DNA of 64,000 nt from Bubalus kerabau. Taxonomy: Eukaryota; Chordata; Mammalia; Artiodactyla; Bovidae. Positions 46,551 through 58,294 of this stretch are shown in pieces. The notes under the pieces were generated by a model. It was not told the origin of the DNA. It searched no databases and worked only from the letters and a program-made list of their open reading frames with translations. Made by a program: the position numbers and the translations under genes. Location: contig NC_073643.1 in NCBI RefSeq assembly GCF_029407905.1, positions 29,354,001 through 29,418,000 of the forward strand. Reading direction: 5' to 3'. Each line of letters opens with the position of its first letter. The stretch's first letter is position 1.

Positions 46551-47924
46551 TTGTTAAATGTTGTAATTTTCATAGATGATACAAAACTATTTTAGTATAG
46601 GTACCTATATTCATACCATATGGTCAGTTTAGGTGAGGTGATGCTATAGTAACAAAGAGGCTCCAAGCTTCAGTGATTTAAAACAATATTCCATATCCTC
46701 TTCACTATGCAACACAGAATAACAGATTATGTATCTTCTATGCCAAAATTTCAGTAGTCCATGATTCTACCATTTCTCCATTTTCCTCTTGCTATCCCTT
46801 TAAATTTTTTACAAATTAATGTGTCTGTATGAGCAGTACAAACAGTTTTTGAACATGAAAGAATGTAAAGTGAAAATCAGCATCTCCATTTTGGACTGAC
46901 ATTTTGAATAATGAAAGTTGTATGTGAGGGCATTTTAAGCTCCTTAAAGAAAAAAAAGTCATATCAAATTCATGATATAGCAATAACAGTGGTTCCTGTC
47001 ATTTTGAATTGTTTAGTTTCAATATAAAGCATCCAAATCAAAACTAAAAATACGTCTTGACTACATAAAATTTTTCAGGAGAGTTTTTATTAAAGTTTTT
47101 TATTAAAGGGCAGAAGTTCAGCTTAATCTTAAGCAGAATGAAGGATTACAATCCATTAAAGTGTCTGAAAAGATATTGAATTTGGTTTTGACACATGGGC
47201 AAAGTAGATTTTAGCTTTGTGTGTGTGTATGTAAGAGGCCACTGAAAATAAGAGAATTAAAATTGTCACACTGTGTGCGTAATGACCCACCATATTTATG
47301 AAGTTATTGCAGTGATAAATTTGTAGTTTTCACTGATGCCAGGACTAGTAATGTGTAATGCATTTAACAAATAAACTTTCATACAGAAAATATCATTGAC
47401 CTTTGAATCTCAAAAGACAAAGATTTACAAGGACCATCATCCCCAAATAAACTATTTGATTGATGTTCATGTGTTTTCTTGTAGCAGCAACAGAAATGCA
47501 ACAAGCTGCCATTCCACAATGAGAATAAAAGAGAAGAAATACCTTCCCAAGTGTGAGATAGACCAATTTGCATTGAAAATTGATAATTATATAATCTGAT
47601 TTCTCCTGATTCTTATTTTAAAGCATTTATTTTTGTTCTATAATTGAAAGTGTTAAAATAGCGTATGATCGTGGTGAAATGGTTCTTTAAAATAGTAGAA
47701 TTTCAGGAACATAGATTAGTTTTATTTTAATCATAAATTCAACTGAGATGTGAGGGCTGCTTCCTGTTGTGCTACCCTGCTGCCTTCAATGTGAAACATC
47801 TAGAAAGAAAAATCTGTATTTGCTTTCTTTCCTAACTGGCCACAACTCACCCCTTTGCAATCTGTCCTCTTAGTTCACCTTAAAATTATATAATTGCATT
47901 TATTTATTCATTTCTTGTTTTTTT
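46551..47924. other. single-copy AT-rich DNA, no gene recognised
   Basis: A short GT run lies near 47219-47229. The frame 47396-47599 and others lack recognisable domains. A weak resemblance to the unresolved repeat family at 46640-46690 is not strong enough to call. Confidence 0.4.
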
Positions 47925-48345
47925 TGTCATTCATTGATTACTATTAAGCATTTGCTTGTGTGTATCAGGCAATGTCCTCATCCGTGGGAATATAAGGCTA
48001 CCACCCATATGGTCCCTGGCCTTTAGACTTTGTATCTGCCAGAGGGTGAGAGGCAGGAAAAATATCAATAAATAAATGCATAATGAGAATAAATCCAGAG
48101 AATATAAATTCTATAAAGAAAGTAATGTAAGGTGGTATGAGAGAGTAGCTGAGTAACAATGCTGCTAAGTTGTTTCAGTTGTGTCCAACTCTGTGAGACC
48201 CCATAGAAGGCAGCCCACCAGGCTCCACCATCCCTGGGATTCTCCAGGCAAGAACACTGGAGTGGGTTGCCATTTCCTTGGGTGCATACAATAAATTAGG
48301 AACTTGAAGAAGTCTCTTTGAAAATATGATATTATGTTCAGAGGC
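47925..48345 (-). mobile_element. L2 LINE split by Bov-A
   Basis: Reversed L2: gcatttgcttgtgtgtatca, ggcaatgtcctcatccgtgg, catatggtccctggccttta, aatatcaataaataaatgca, taaattctataaagaaagta. It resumes after a Bov-A monomer with gaagaagtctctttgaaaat. Confidence 0.75.
48160..48281 (-). mobile_element. Bov-A2-type monomer in L2
   Basis: Reverse unit beginning tgctgctaagttgtttcagt and ending tgggttgccatttcctt. It is one Bov-A2 monomer; no clear target duplication is visible. Confidence 0.9.
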
Positions 48346-48514
48346 AAATAATGAGAAAAAGTGAACTCAGAAGAGAATTACATACAAATTGCAGAGTAAA
48401 AACAAGACCCAGAGTTGGGCACAAGCTGGGCTTATTCAGGAAACTAAAAAGTTCCTTCTGCACTGGCCAACTTCGTTCTCTCTGTATGCTTCTTCTACCT
48501 CTCTCTGATACTGC

Positions 48515-48645
48515 AAAGAGGTGATAAGAGTGGATGAGAGCACAAGTTCTGGAGTCTGGTGAGTTGTAATTGAATCTGTATTCTTCTACTTCCTCCTTTG
48601 CGAGCCTCTGTTTTCTCACCTGTAATGCGTAGGACTGTCTTGTCA
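48515..48645 (+). mobile_element. MIR SINE
   Basis: Plus-strand MIR: gtggatgagagcacaagttc, tggagtctggtgagttgtaa, then gcgagcctctgttttctcac and ctgtaatgcgtaggact. It lacks the far 3' end. Confidence 0.72.
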
Positions 48646-48911
48646 GAGTTCTTACAGGAAACAAATGACATACCCAAATAAGGTTAATTTGAGGAGGTTT
48701 ATTTGCAAAGGGGTAAATTACAAAGGCATATGTGGGGTATAAAGGAAATAGGAGATTCCACTCCAGAACTCTTGATACATAGCAGCCAGATTATTCCCAC
48801 CTCTAGACCAAAAGGGACAAGAGAGAGATTACAAGAACTTGAAAAGAGAGAGAGCACAAAGTCCTTTGAGAGCAATAGTGACCCTAACTGAGACTGAATG
48901 GTTTCTTATAA
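48646..48911. other. unassigned sequence, possible old LTR
   Basis: Purine-rich sequence with agagagagag near 48845. It may belong to an old repeat, but no family can be supported. Confidence 0.3.
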
Positions 48912-49812
48912 GATACTGAATATAGTTTTCTGTGTTTTATAATAAGACCTTATTATTTATCCATTTTATATATAATAGTTTGTATTTGCTAAGCCCAACC
49001 TCCCACTCCAGCCCTCTCCCAGCACCCTCGCCCTTGGCAACCACCAGTCAGTTCTCTATGTCTGTGATTCTGTTTCTGCTTCGCAGATAGGTTTATTTGT
49101 GTCATATCTTAGATTCCACATGTAAGTGATACCGTATGGCATTAGTCTTTCCCTGTCTGACTTACTTCACTTAGTGTGATCATCTCTGGTTGCATCCATA
49201 TTGGTGCAACTGGCATCGTTTCATTCTTTTTATGGCTGAGTAATAGTCCGTTGCATACATGTACCACATCTTCTTTATCCATTCATCTCTCAGTGGACAT
49301 TTAGGCCATTTCCATGTCTTGGCTGTTGTGAATACTACTACTGTAATATGAACATTGGGGTGTGTGTATCTTTTTGATTATAGTTTTTTCTGGATATATG
49401 CCCAGGAGTGAAACTTCTGGATCATATTGTAGTTCTCTTTTTAGTTTTCTGAGGAACGCCCATACTGTTTGCCACAATGGCTGCACCAACTAACATTTCC
49501 ACCATCAGCGTAGGAGGGTTCCTTTTTCTTCACACCCTCTCCAGCATTTATTATTTGTAGATTTTTGTGTGGCCATTCTAACTGTTTTGAGGTCATATCT
49601 CATTGCAGTTTTGATTTTCACTGTTGAGCATCTTTTCATGTCCCTGTTAACCATCTGTATTTCTTATTTGAAGAAATGTCTGTGTAGGTCTTCGCTCAGT
49701 TTTGAATTGGGCTTTTTGTTTTTGTTGTTGAGTTGTATGAGCTGTTTGTATATTTTGGAAATTAAGCCCTTGTCAGTCATATCATTTGCAGATATTTTCT
49801 TTCATTCTGCAT
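48912..49812 (-). mobile_element. L1 3' end (3' UTR and ORF2 C-terminus)
   Basis: Reversed L1: actgaatatagttttctgtg, ttggcaaccaccagtcagtt, agattccacatgtaagtgat, ttatggctgagtaatagtcc, tatgcccaggagtgaaactt, acaccctctccagcatttat, continuing to catttgcagatattttcttt. The minus frame 49301-49489 is a decayed ORF2 remnant. Confidence 0.92.
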
Positions 49813-50146
49813 TATTTTTTCTCCAAAAATATATGCCAATTTGTAATGAGAAAAATAAGAGATGCTATCAAGAGGGGAATGTGTTAATGGATTCAGGAAG
49901 CAGTGCGGGAAGGTGACAGAGGAAAGAGTGAGAGGCTCAGGATGTCCAGCAGGTAGAGCCTCGTCTTTCCCCACTGCCTTCATTGCCTTTGCTCGGGCTC
50001 CCCTCCCTGACAGATACAGGCTCAGCTTTGGCCCTCAGGGGCTTGCTTGGATAATGGAACATATCCAGTCTTATGTGATCCTTCAACCTTTCTGAAGTCA
50101 CTGAGTCACTGTCCATGCCAGCATCCCTTGAACACATGTGTATAGA
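49813..50146. other. single-copy DNA, nothing recognised
   Basis: Slightly GC-richer. Overlapping frames on both strands, none recognisable. Confidence 0.4.
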
Positions 50147-50312
50147 CAGAGCGTCTCAAATTTTAAGATAGAAGAGACTACTTTTAGAAGCTTATTGAAG
50201 ACTCAGACATTATACTCCAGCCCAGCCGTATGTCTGGAAAGAAGCATTGATATCTGCATTTTTAAAAGCCCTTCCAGATGATCATTTTGCTGGTGGTTAG
50301 TTAACCACCTAA
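50147..50312 (+). mobile_element. MER5A-type hAT DNA element
   Basis: Begins cagagcgtctcaaattttaa and contains gcattgatatctgcattttt, aaaagcccttccagatgatc. Together these follow the MER5A plan of a terminal repeat, a ctgat...ttttaaaa core and a ccaggtgat-like block. Non-autonomous hAT-Charlie family; very old. Confidence 0.55.
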
Positions 50313-50439
50313 TAACAATTACTGGACAGTTATGGTGTAAATGTACCTTTTCGGGTGTCAATCTCATGCTTTTTCCTCCAATGGAAAGGTAAGTGGTTAC
50401 CTGCAGAGGCTCAGGGCATGCTATATGACCTAGGGGCAG

Positions 50440-50700
50440 AGATAAATGGAGGCGGGTGGGCTGGATTTTGATAGGTGACAAAGCTAGGAATGGCTGGCAA
50501 GTGAAACAAATGATCCTGAACTTATTGTGAGAGCAGAGATGGACATGGTGCTCTTGGGGAACTTGAGCATTCTGTGGGTGTCAGGGCTGGAAGCGTAGGT
50601 GAAGGCCAGATTGTCCTTTTCCTATAGGAAGTAGCAGATCACTGAAGATTTTAGAACAAGAAAGTAAAAAGACATTTTATGTGCATTCTAACAAGGCAGT
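50440..50700 (-). mobile_element. L2 LINE fragment
   Basis: Reversed L2: the right end, cactgaagattttagaacaa, gaaagtaaaaagacatttta, gtgcattctaaca, matches the ttaagcaggg...gatttgcattttag block. The left half is weaker. Confidence 0.5.
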
Positions 50701-50701
50701 G

Positions 50702-51060
50702 AGCATGCAGACCAATGGGGCCAGACTTAGAGCCCAAAAGACCTGGGTTTGGGCCCAACTCTGCCTGGGCTTCCCTGGTGGTTCAGCTGATAAAGAATCT
50801 GCTGTAATGTGGGAGACCTGGGTTGCATCCCTGAGTTGGGAAGATCCCCCTGGAGAAGGGAACAGCTACCCACTCCAGTATTCTGGCCTGGAGAATTCCA
50901 TGGACTGTATAGCCCATGGGGTCGCAACGAGTCAGACACTACTGAGCAACTTTCACTTCACTTCTGCCTGTTAATGGTACGTGATTAGGAGACAACTTAA
51001 AAACCTTTCACAGTTTCAGTTTCCTTTTCTCTAAAGTGAGCTTAATACAAATTTGTACAG
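50702..51060 (+). mobile_element. MIR SINE split by Bov-tA
   Basis: Plus-strand MIR: gggccagacttagagcccaa, aagacctgggtttgggccca before the break. After it come taatggtacgtgattaggag, acaacttaaaaacctttcac and gtttcagtttccttttctct. A Bov-tA fills 50768-50962. Confidence 0.8.
50768..50962 (+). mobile_element. Bov-tA SINE inserted in MIR
   Basis: Plus-strand Bov-tA: gcttccctggtggttcagct, gacctgggttgcatccctga, the body and tail to gcaactttcacttcact. A short target duplication, tctgcctg, lies at 50760-50767 and 50963-50970. Confidence 0.93.
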
Positions 51061-52770
51061 TCAACATAAAAGGCCTGTATTTTCGTATACATTTACACTT
51101 AGGTATCCAGTAAATGACGCTTAAAGGAGCTTATTGTCAGAATGGTGAAACACAGGTAAAGATGAAAAGACTGCCTTCAGGGAAAGTGAAAAAACAGAGA
51201 CTGTAATCACGCTGCAGTACTCTTTGTGGTCTTCCCTTTCTGTACTGATGGCATCTTCTCCCAGAGTCAGCAAAGCTCTTAGATGAAAGCAGCTCTGTGG
51301 AAGCAACCAATCACTGCACTGCAGTAGCGTTTCTCAAAGTGGGGTTTTCCAACCCTGCTAAGTCTTGACCAGCAGTCAACTGTCACACATGGTACATGTA
51401 TTTTGGGGTGATTCCAATAAACACACTTTTCATATGAATTTCGCAAATAATGAGATGTAAGGTTTGTGTGTTAGTTATAGAATTCTCATTACATTTTAGG
51501 GTTTTATATGTTTGACCCAGACTGATGGTCCGTTCATCTCAGCTAATGTGAAATTAACTGTGAAATTTGCATTTTTATTCCTATTGAATATGTTATACTT
51601 TTTCAAAAAATGTTCAAGTCACAAAAAAAGGAGTTCATTGGGGCATAAAAGTGGTGATTAAATTGGAGCATAAATACTACATACATCTCAGAAAGCATCA
51701 CAACCATAAAGAGTGATGAGACTCTAGTACAAATCTATAATATGAATAGGTATTGTTTTAGGAAAAATGAACCTTAAGTGACAATTTCCTGAATATCCTA
51801 AATATCGTATGTACTTAAACTAGCAAAATATAGAAAATTTCCATATAAAACTTTATTCAATATTGGAATAAACCCATAGTACTATTCATATTAGGCTTTT
51901 TTTTTTTTAAGTGACCTTGACCTCTCTGTTTTTCCTAAACAAGCTCAAAATAATACTTTCTGAAGCAAAGTTGATGACTTCTGCTGTCAGTGGTGGAAAA
52001 AAAAGACCATAACTACAGAGGCATCTTTCAAGGTTGCATTCATCTTGCCAAAACACAGGTACAAGTCACACCAGTGCCAAGAAGCTAATAACAACAGCTG
52101 CCACGTTAATGACAAATAGTGTGATCACAGGCAAAGCAGAATGAGATATTGGCAAAATTCCTTATCAAATAACACTGATGGATGTTGCAAAATATCAATG
52201 GAATACGTTGTGGAAGAGCAATTACACTCTTGTGCGTCTACTGGTAGATATTTCACTGTAGACTTGGGTGATGCCACTGATGGGGAGAGTATGAATTAGC
52301 TGCTCTTGGCATAAATGCAGTACATAAAGGAAGAAGAAGTGCTTGACATGCTTTATTCTGTTTATCCAGGATATAGGAAAAGGGAGGTGTCTGTTGTTTT
52401 ACAATTCTTTTTCATGATCTGTGAGCCAGACTAGAAAATGTGCAATGAAATCAGTCCCACTGGACTCCAACAACCCATACGTAGCATGGATGGAGTTTGC
52501 TTTGCAAAGAAAAGGATTCTCACCTTAGTGCCAACCAGAAGACATATTATTAGCAAAGAAAATTTGGTGGTCAACAATTCTACTTTGATTCAAATTAAGC
52601 AAAAAAAGAGTGCAAGTGGTGACATAGATTGAGAAAATGAATGTAAGACTCTGCTTTTCTACCCTGAAGTATGTTGGCTTTCAAGATAAAGTTGTTCAGA
52701 AAACAAGTTTGAAATGAAAGAGAAAGAAAAAGAAAAAGAAAAACCTTCAAAATTGGAAATGGAATATGCC
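51061..52770. other. single-copy AT-rich DNA, purine tract at right
   Basis: No gene recognised. A polypurine stretch of repeated gaaa and gaaaaa units lies at about 52713-52745, beside the next BovB. A MER20-like start (gtttctcaaagtggggt) near 51329 is too short to call. Confidence 0.4.
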
Positions 52771-53664
52771 AAGACTATACATTGTCACCTTGCTTATTTA
52801 ATTGTATGCAGAGTACATCATATGAAATGCTAGGCTGTATAATCACAAACTGGAATTAAGATTGCTGGGAGAAATATCAACAACTTCAGATATGCAGATG
52901 ATACCACTCTAATGGCAGAAAGCGAAGAAGAACTAAAGAGCCTCTTGATGAGAGTGAAAGAGGAGAGTGAAAAAGCTGGCTTGAATCTCAGCATTCAAAA
53001 AACAAAGATCGTGGCCTCAGGTCCCATCACTTCATGGCAAATAGATGAGGGAAAAGTGAAAACAGTTAGATTTTCTTTTCTTGGGCTCCTTAAACACTGC
53101 AGGTGGTGAGTGTAGCCATGAAATTAAAAGATGCTCCTTGGCAGGAAAACTCTGACAAGCCTAGACAAATATTAAAAAGCAGAGACATCACTTTACGAAA
53201 TAGGTCCATATAGTCAAAGCTATGGTTTTTCCAGTGGTCTGTACAGATGTGAGAGTCAGACCATAAAGAAGGCTGAGTGCTGTAGAATTGATGCTTTTGA
53301 ACTGTGGTACTCGAGAAGACTGTTGTGAGTCCCAGGACATCAAAGACGTCAAACCAGTCAACCCTAAAGGAAATCAATCCTGAATATTCATTGGAAGGAC
53401 TGATGCCAAAGCTGACGCTCCAATACTTTGGCCAACTGATACAAAGGGCCATCTCGTTGGAAATGATCCTGATGCTGAGAAAGATTAAAGGCAAAAGAAG
53501 ATGGAGGCGATAGAGGAAGAGACAGTTAGATAGCATCACCAACTCAATGGACATGAATATGAGCAAAGTCTAGGAGATAGTGGAGTAAACAGAAGCCTGA
53601 CGTGCTGCAGTCCATGGGGTTTTAAAGAGTCAGACACAACTTAGTAACTGAATGACAACAACAA
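52771..53664 (+). mobile_element. BovB LINE, strongly decayed
   Basis: BovB from the gtatgcagagtacatc region, with YADD codons at 52891-52902, to the tail ggagatagtggagtaaacag and tcagacacaacttagtaact. Many indels break it. A frame at 52912-53109 keeps LNLSIQKTKIVASGPITSWQ. Its decay suggests greater age than the copy at 44136-45027. Confidence 0.92.
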
Positions 53665-53854
53665 CGAAGACCACTCTTTGGGGAAACTACTAATAATAGT
53701 TTAGTTCTCTGATTTTACATTATTTGCTCAAGTGGCATATCTCAGCAGTATATTCACTATCAGGAATAGAATGACTCTATCACTTCACAACTAGAATGTC
53801 TATATTGTTATGTTTTATGTTGAAACTAAGATATTAAAGAAATTATGGTACTGA

Positions 53855-53946
53855 CTTTCTTTTTTAAAATTTTTTATTGAAGTATACTTGATTTACAGTG
53901 TATTAGTTTCAGGTGTACAGCAAAGTGATTCAGTTATACATACGTG

Positions 53947-53979
<33 letters not shown>

Positions 53980-54825
53980 ACATACACATAGATATATTCC
54001 TCTTCAGATTCCTTTATCTTATGTTATTACGAAATATTGAGTATAATTTCCTGTGCCATACAGTATGTCCTTGTTGGTTTTCTATTTTATATAAAGTAGT
54101 ATGTATACGTTAATCCCCAACTCCTAAATTATCCCTCTCCCACACTTTCCATTTCAGTAACTATAAGTTTTGTTTTGTTTTGTTTTATCTGTCTCTATTT
54201 CATAAATAGAATTTTTATCATATTTGGATTCCATATATAAGTGATGCCATATGATATTTATCATCTTTTTTCTATATTCCCTTCACTTAGCAGGATTATC
54301 TCCAGGTCCACCATGTTGCTGCAAATGGCGTTATTTCATTCTTTTTATGACTGAGTAATATTCCAGTGTATACAAGTACCACATCTTCTATATCCACTCC
54401 TCTGTCGATGGACATTTAGGTGGCCTCCATCCATGTCCTGACTTTTGCGAATAGTGCTGCAATGAACATTAGGGTGCATGCATCTTTTTGGATTATGGTT
54501 TTCTCTGGATATGTGCCCAGGAGTGTGATTGCTGGGCTGTATGATAGCTCTGTTTTTAGATTTTTAAGGAACTTGCATGCTGCTCTCCATCATGGCTGTA
54601 CCAGCTTACATTCCTATCAGGAGTACAGGAGGGTTCCCTTTTCTCCACATCCTCTCCAGCATTTATTGTTTGTTTAATTTTTGATGATGGCACCAATGTG
54701 CAGTGATGCCTCTTTGATTTGCATTTTTCCAACAAGTAGTGATGCTGAAAATCTTTTCATGTGCCTCTTGGCCATCTGTATGTCTTCTCTGAAAAAATAA
54801 TGTCTATTTAGATAGATATTCTTGA
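53855..54825 (-). mobile_element. L1 3' end with (GT)n
   Basis: Reversed L1: ttttattgaagtatacttga, gtttcaggtgtacagcaaag, then a TA/GT run at 53947-53980, the 3' UTR, and reversed ORF2 (ttatgactgagtaatattcc, cccaggagtgtgattgctgg, tctccacatcctctccagca) to about 54825. Confidence 0.93.
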
Positions 54826-56077
54826 CTTTTGCTAATCCATCAACCAAATAATTAACACTGGGTATTTTAAAGGGTTGTTTGTAATTAGACGGTGGGGGAA
54901 AGAAGGCCCTCAGTATATCTCTATATGATTTTTATTTGTTAAAATGAGGATGCATTAATTTTTAATTTCAGATTTTAAGAACATAAATTTAGTTTTAAAA
55001 TTATAAATTGATTTTGCTTTACATCAGGAAATTTGGCAAACTATTAAAATTCAAAATAAGAATACCTTTTACTGCTATAATTTTACTCGTAAGACTTTAT
55101 CTCATTTTTAAAAAATGTTTGTCTCTATGTTTATGTAAGTGTGTGTGTCCAAACATGAATGGATATTCCCTGTAGTTTGATTTAAACCATTGAAAAGCAG
55201 AAAGAATTTAAATGTTCATAAGTATTATAGAGATTTTTATTTTCAATAGGGTGTATTTATACAACACAGTACCAGAAAGTTAGTAAAAAGAATGAGAATG
55301 AGATGACTACTCATAACCTAGAAAGAGATCCAACACAGTGTTTAAGGGAAAAAGAAAGTTATAAAAAAGTATATGTAACATGAGCCAAGTTTAGTGACTA
55401 TATAAAGAAGTACAAATATGTATGTATGTATAAAATAACTTGAAGGATATATGAAACACATTAAGATTTCTACTCCTCTGGCGAATAGAATTGAGATAAC
55501 CTGGAAGAAAATGGAGAGTGGGCTAAGAAGGAAAATATTTTTTATATTTTATGTTTCTATACATTTTTATATTAAGTTTAGATAAATCTTCATGCCATAC
55601 ATCATTGTATAAATTATGGGAAAATCCAGTTATCAACCCTCCATCGTGTAATGCAGTAAGGAGAAAACTTGAACCATTAAGATAGAAAATCAACTGATAA
55701 GATGGAAAACAGTTAAGCAAACACTTTGACGAACAAAAGCTAATGTGATAGAAAAAGGGAACCATGAAAATAAATGTGGAAGGAGAAGAGGGAGAAGAAA
55801 TCAGAATAATCATTGTAATAGTATATGCTGATCATTATAGTACCAGTAGTAGTAATAAAATCATAGAAACTGGAATGCTAACAGAATATAGACATGTAAC
55901 AAGAAAGTTGCATGTTTACCTCTTCACTCTATTCGCCACAGTGGACAGTGCTTCTCAATCTTTAGGGCCATTCCAGTTAACTCACGGAATTATCTCAATT
56001 ATCTTGAGTGACTGTATGGAGTGATGCATATTAAAACAAAATTTAAAAAAACAAAATTAAAAACAAACCAAACGTGT
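54826..56077. other. AT-rich DNA, no gene recognised
   Basis: Around 55200-55560 the sequence has the feel of an old A-rich repeat, but I cannot assign a family. Frames of 86-96 codons on both strands are unsupported. Confidence 0.35.
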
Positions 56078-56155
56078 TGGGTCGGCCAAAATGTCATTTG
56101 GGTATTTTCCTAAGATGTTATGGACAAACCTGAATGAACTTTTTGGGCAACCCAG
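56078..56155. mobile_element. mariner-type miniature inverted-repeat element
   Basis: Near-palindromic ends: tgggtcggccaaaatgtcat on the left and gaactttttgggcaaccca on the right, with ttttcctaagatgttatgg between. The pattern (ttggccaaaaagttcg...) is that of mammalian mariner termini. Only about 78 bases remain, so it is an internally deleted, non-coding element. Confidence 0.75.
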
Positions 56156-57529
56156 TATGTATGTATTGTATACAAATTTCTCTCTCTGTCTCTTTTTTTG
56201 TGGGCCAAGAGACGGGGCTGGAGGAGTATGAGAATAGTAGCTGGTGCTCTGGACCTGGAGGCTTGTGAATCATGGTGCTCTGATGGTTACAAGGAGGTGA
56301 CCCAACTACCTTGCTGAAATTACTCAAGTGAGGAGTGGAGGCATTAGTGATTAGTGGGTTCTAGGAAGGAGGATTCTGAGGTCGCGTATTGCCAGCCAGA
56401 GGTAACAAGCCCTATTTTCTCCTTCCTCCCTCACCTTCCTCCCACTTTCCCTGCCCTCTCTTCCCACTAGTCCCCTCCCTTGCTGATCCCTTTCCCCCCC
56501 ACTTCCCTCCTCTTCTCATTTCACCTTTCTTTTAAAATAAAAGATGAAAGATATTTATTAATCATGCTATCTGCCACTCCTGTAATAAATCTCCCATTTG
56601 TATTTAAACTGAGAAATAAAACTGTCTTCATGGCCAAGGTCTTCTGGTCGAATGTGTGTGGGAACCCCAGTAGTCCGTGCTGACTGATGATCAGGTGTTT
56701 GATTTTATTTTTACTTAAAAGTCAGCGGTTAGCATAGTGATATCCTGAAGCCCAGCTCTAGGTATCATGTGGCCTGAGGAAGCCAGGGGCACGCACTGCA
56801 GATCATCATCTATCAAATGCTCACATCTTTCCAGCTCTCGTTTCCAAAGCCCTGGCAGTCTCCGAAAGCAGTGTGTTGTTTCCACTGCTGGAAGGATGCT
56901 GGTCTGAAGCCCTTCGAGTGGTGCTTGTATATCACCACCTGTGACACTGACAAGCTGCCCTCTCACCTTGTTGCTCTGCAGTCGATTCCTAGCAGTCTTG
57001 GGAAAGTTCATTCTGTTGAGAAAGAGGCTGTGCATTTGTGAGTGCTTTCCCATGAATGTTTTCCCGTGATATACTTTTGGATAGCATTTGAATTGTAAAT
57101 TTTGCGCTGTTTTCTTTACATCTAAATGAAGAAGAGATTTCTTGTTTCAATCTGGGATCCTGAGTTGATGATACTCATTCATTCACTTGTTTACCCTGCC
57201 ACCCTCATACAATCATTTATTCATTCATACACCTACTCACCTACCCAGTGTTTCATCATGAAACAGAATACATTTGCTTGAGCCTATTCCTGGCTGTATG
57301 TTAATCAAATTGCTTAGCTTTTCTGTGTCGTCTGCAAAAGTAGAGCTTTTCATTGCACCCACTTCAATTGTTTTAAAGAATAAGGGGGGCCTTGTATGCA
57401 AAGTATACCTAGAAAGGCTCCTGTCATACTTGCGGCGGTGGTGGTTGGTACTTTTCTAGCATGTCTTATTTATGCATGTTTATGAGGTATTGTGTTTTAC
57501 TCATTCATCCAACCGATTTTTTTTCTTTT
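56156..57529. other. mixed single-copy DNA, GC-richer block, no gene recognised
   Basis: The pyrimidine-rich stretch 56415-56525 is followed by a GC-richer block at 56690-57055 with frames on both strands (112 codons minus at 56715-57053; 74 plus at 56817-57041). Neither frame is recognised. It could be a conserved non-coding element or an old retrocopy. Confidence 0.35.
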
Positions 57530-57750
57530 TTTTAACCGAGATTTTATTTCTTTATTTACTTAATTATTCAGTTTTGGCTGTGCTTGGTCTTCGCTGCTGC
57601 AGGGCAACTCTCTAGTTGCCGTGCACAGGCTGCTCATTGCAGTGGTTTCTCTCGTTGCAGAGCACAGGCTCTGGGGCACTGACTTCAATAGTTGCGATCA
57701 TGGGCTCGGTCGTTGCAGGTCCCGAGTTGAAGAGCGCAGGCTGAGTGGTA
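57530..57750 (-). mobile_element. CHR-type SINE, head missing
   Basis: Reverse CHR-type SINE: gttttggctgtgcttggtct, tcgctgctgcagggcaactc, cattgcagtggtttctctcg, ttgcagagcacaggctctgg, to about gagcgcaggctgagtgg. The tRNA-like head that should follow on the right is absent, and the next sequence looks like a retrocopy. Confidence 0.85.
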
Positions 57751-57759
57751 AGAAGGAAT

Positions 57760-58294
57760 CAACTTTCCAGAGCCATCGCAGCAGAGCACGTACAGGGCCT
57801 AGAATCAGACCATGTCAGGCCTTTTTGAGCCACAGAAGAAGCTGAAGGTGCTGGAGCAGAGTGAGTTTGGGAAGAATGACAAGAGGTGGACTCAGGAGGA
57901 GAGGGAGGCCAAAACATACAGCCCTGAGGGCCAAACTCATGAGGCGGAATGTGCTCTAAACACAGCAGAAGCCAAAGGAGGCTTTTACGCGGGCCACCCC
58001 CAGGGTCATTCTTGATGCTGTGTGGATGGCACAGAAGAAAGCAAGGAGCTCTCACTGAGGAGTAAGGAGTTTAGGTCTGAGGATTATCTGCTCCAGAATC
58101 TTGCTGGAGGATTGTTAAGAACGTAGTTGCCCACGTGCGAAGAATATAGGTCCCTAAGTTAAGCAGCATCAAAATGTTTGGAAAGAACCTGGGAATCACA
58201 AGCAGAACCCTTATGCACATTGAAATCTGAGTGCTACTGCACATTCTTAAAACTGATGGACAGAGGTATGTGAATAGCAACATTAAAAAAAAAG
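57760..58294 (+). pseudogene. possible processed retrocopy, parent unknown
   Basis: The sequence is GC-richer than its flanks. A plus frame at 57812-58015 (67 codons) gives MSGLFEPQKKLKVLEQSEFG and KNDKRWTQEEREAKTY, a charged, protein-like stretch. A later unlinked frame gives LRSKEFRSEDYLLQNLAG. The stretch ends in an A run at 58285-58294. A coding-like stretch followed by a terminal A run suggests a reverse-transcribed mRNA with a stop or frameshift after residue 67. I do not recognise the parent. No convincing target duplication or polyadenylation signal is visible, so it may be something else. Confidence 0.35.

Noticed and set aside
51324..51375. MER20-like DNA element
   Set aside because: Only the first part (gtttctcaaagtggggt) resembles a hAT terminus; the rest does not follow.
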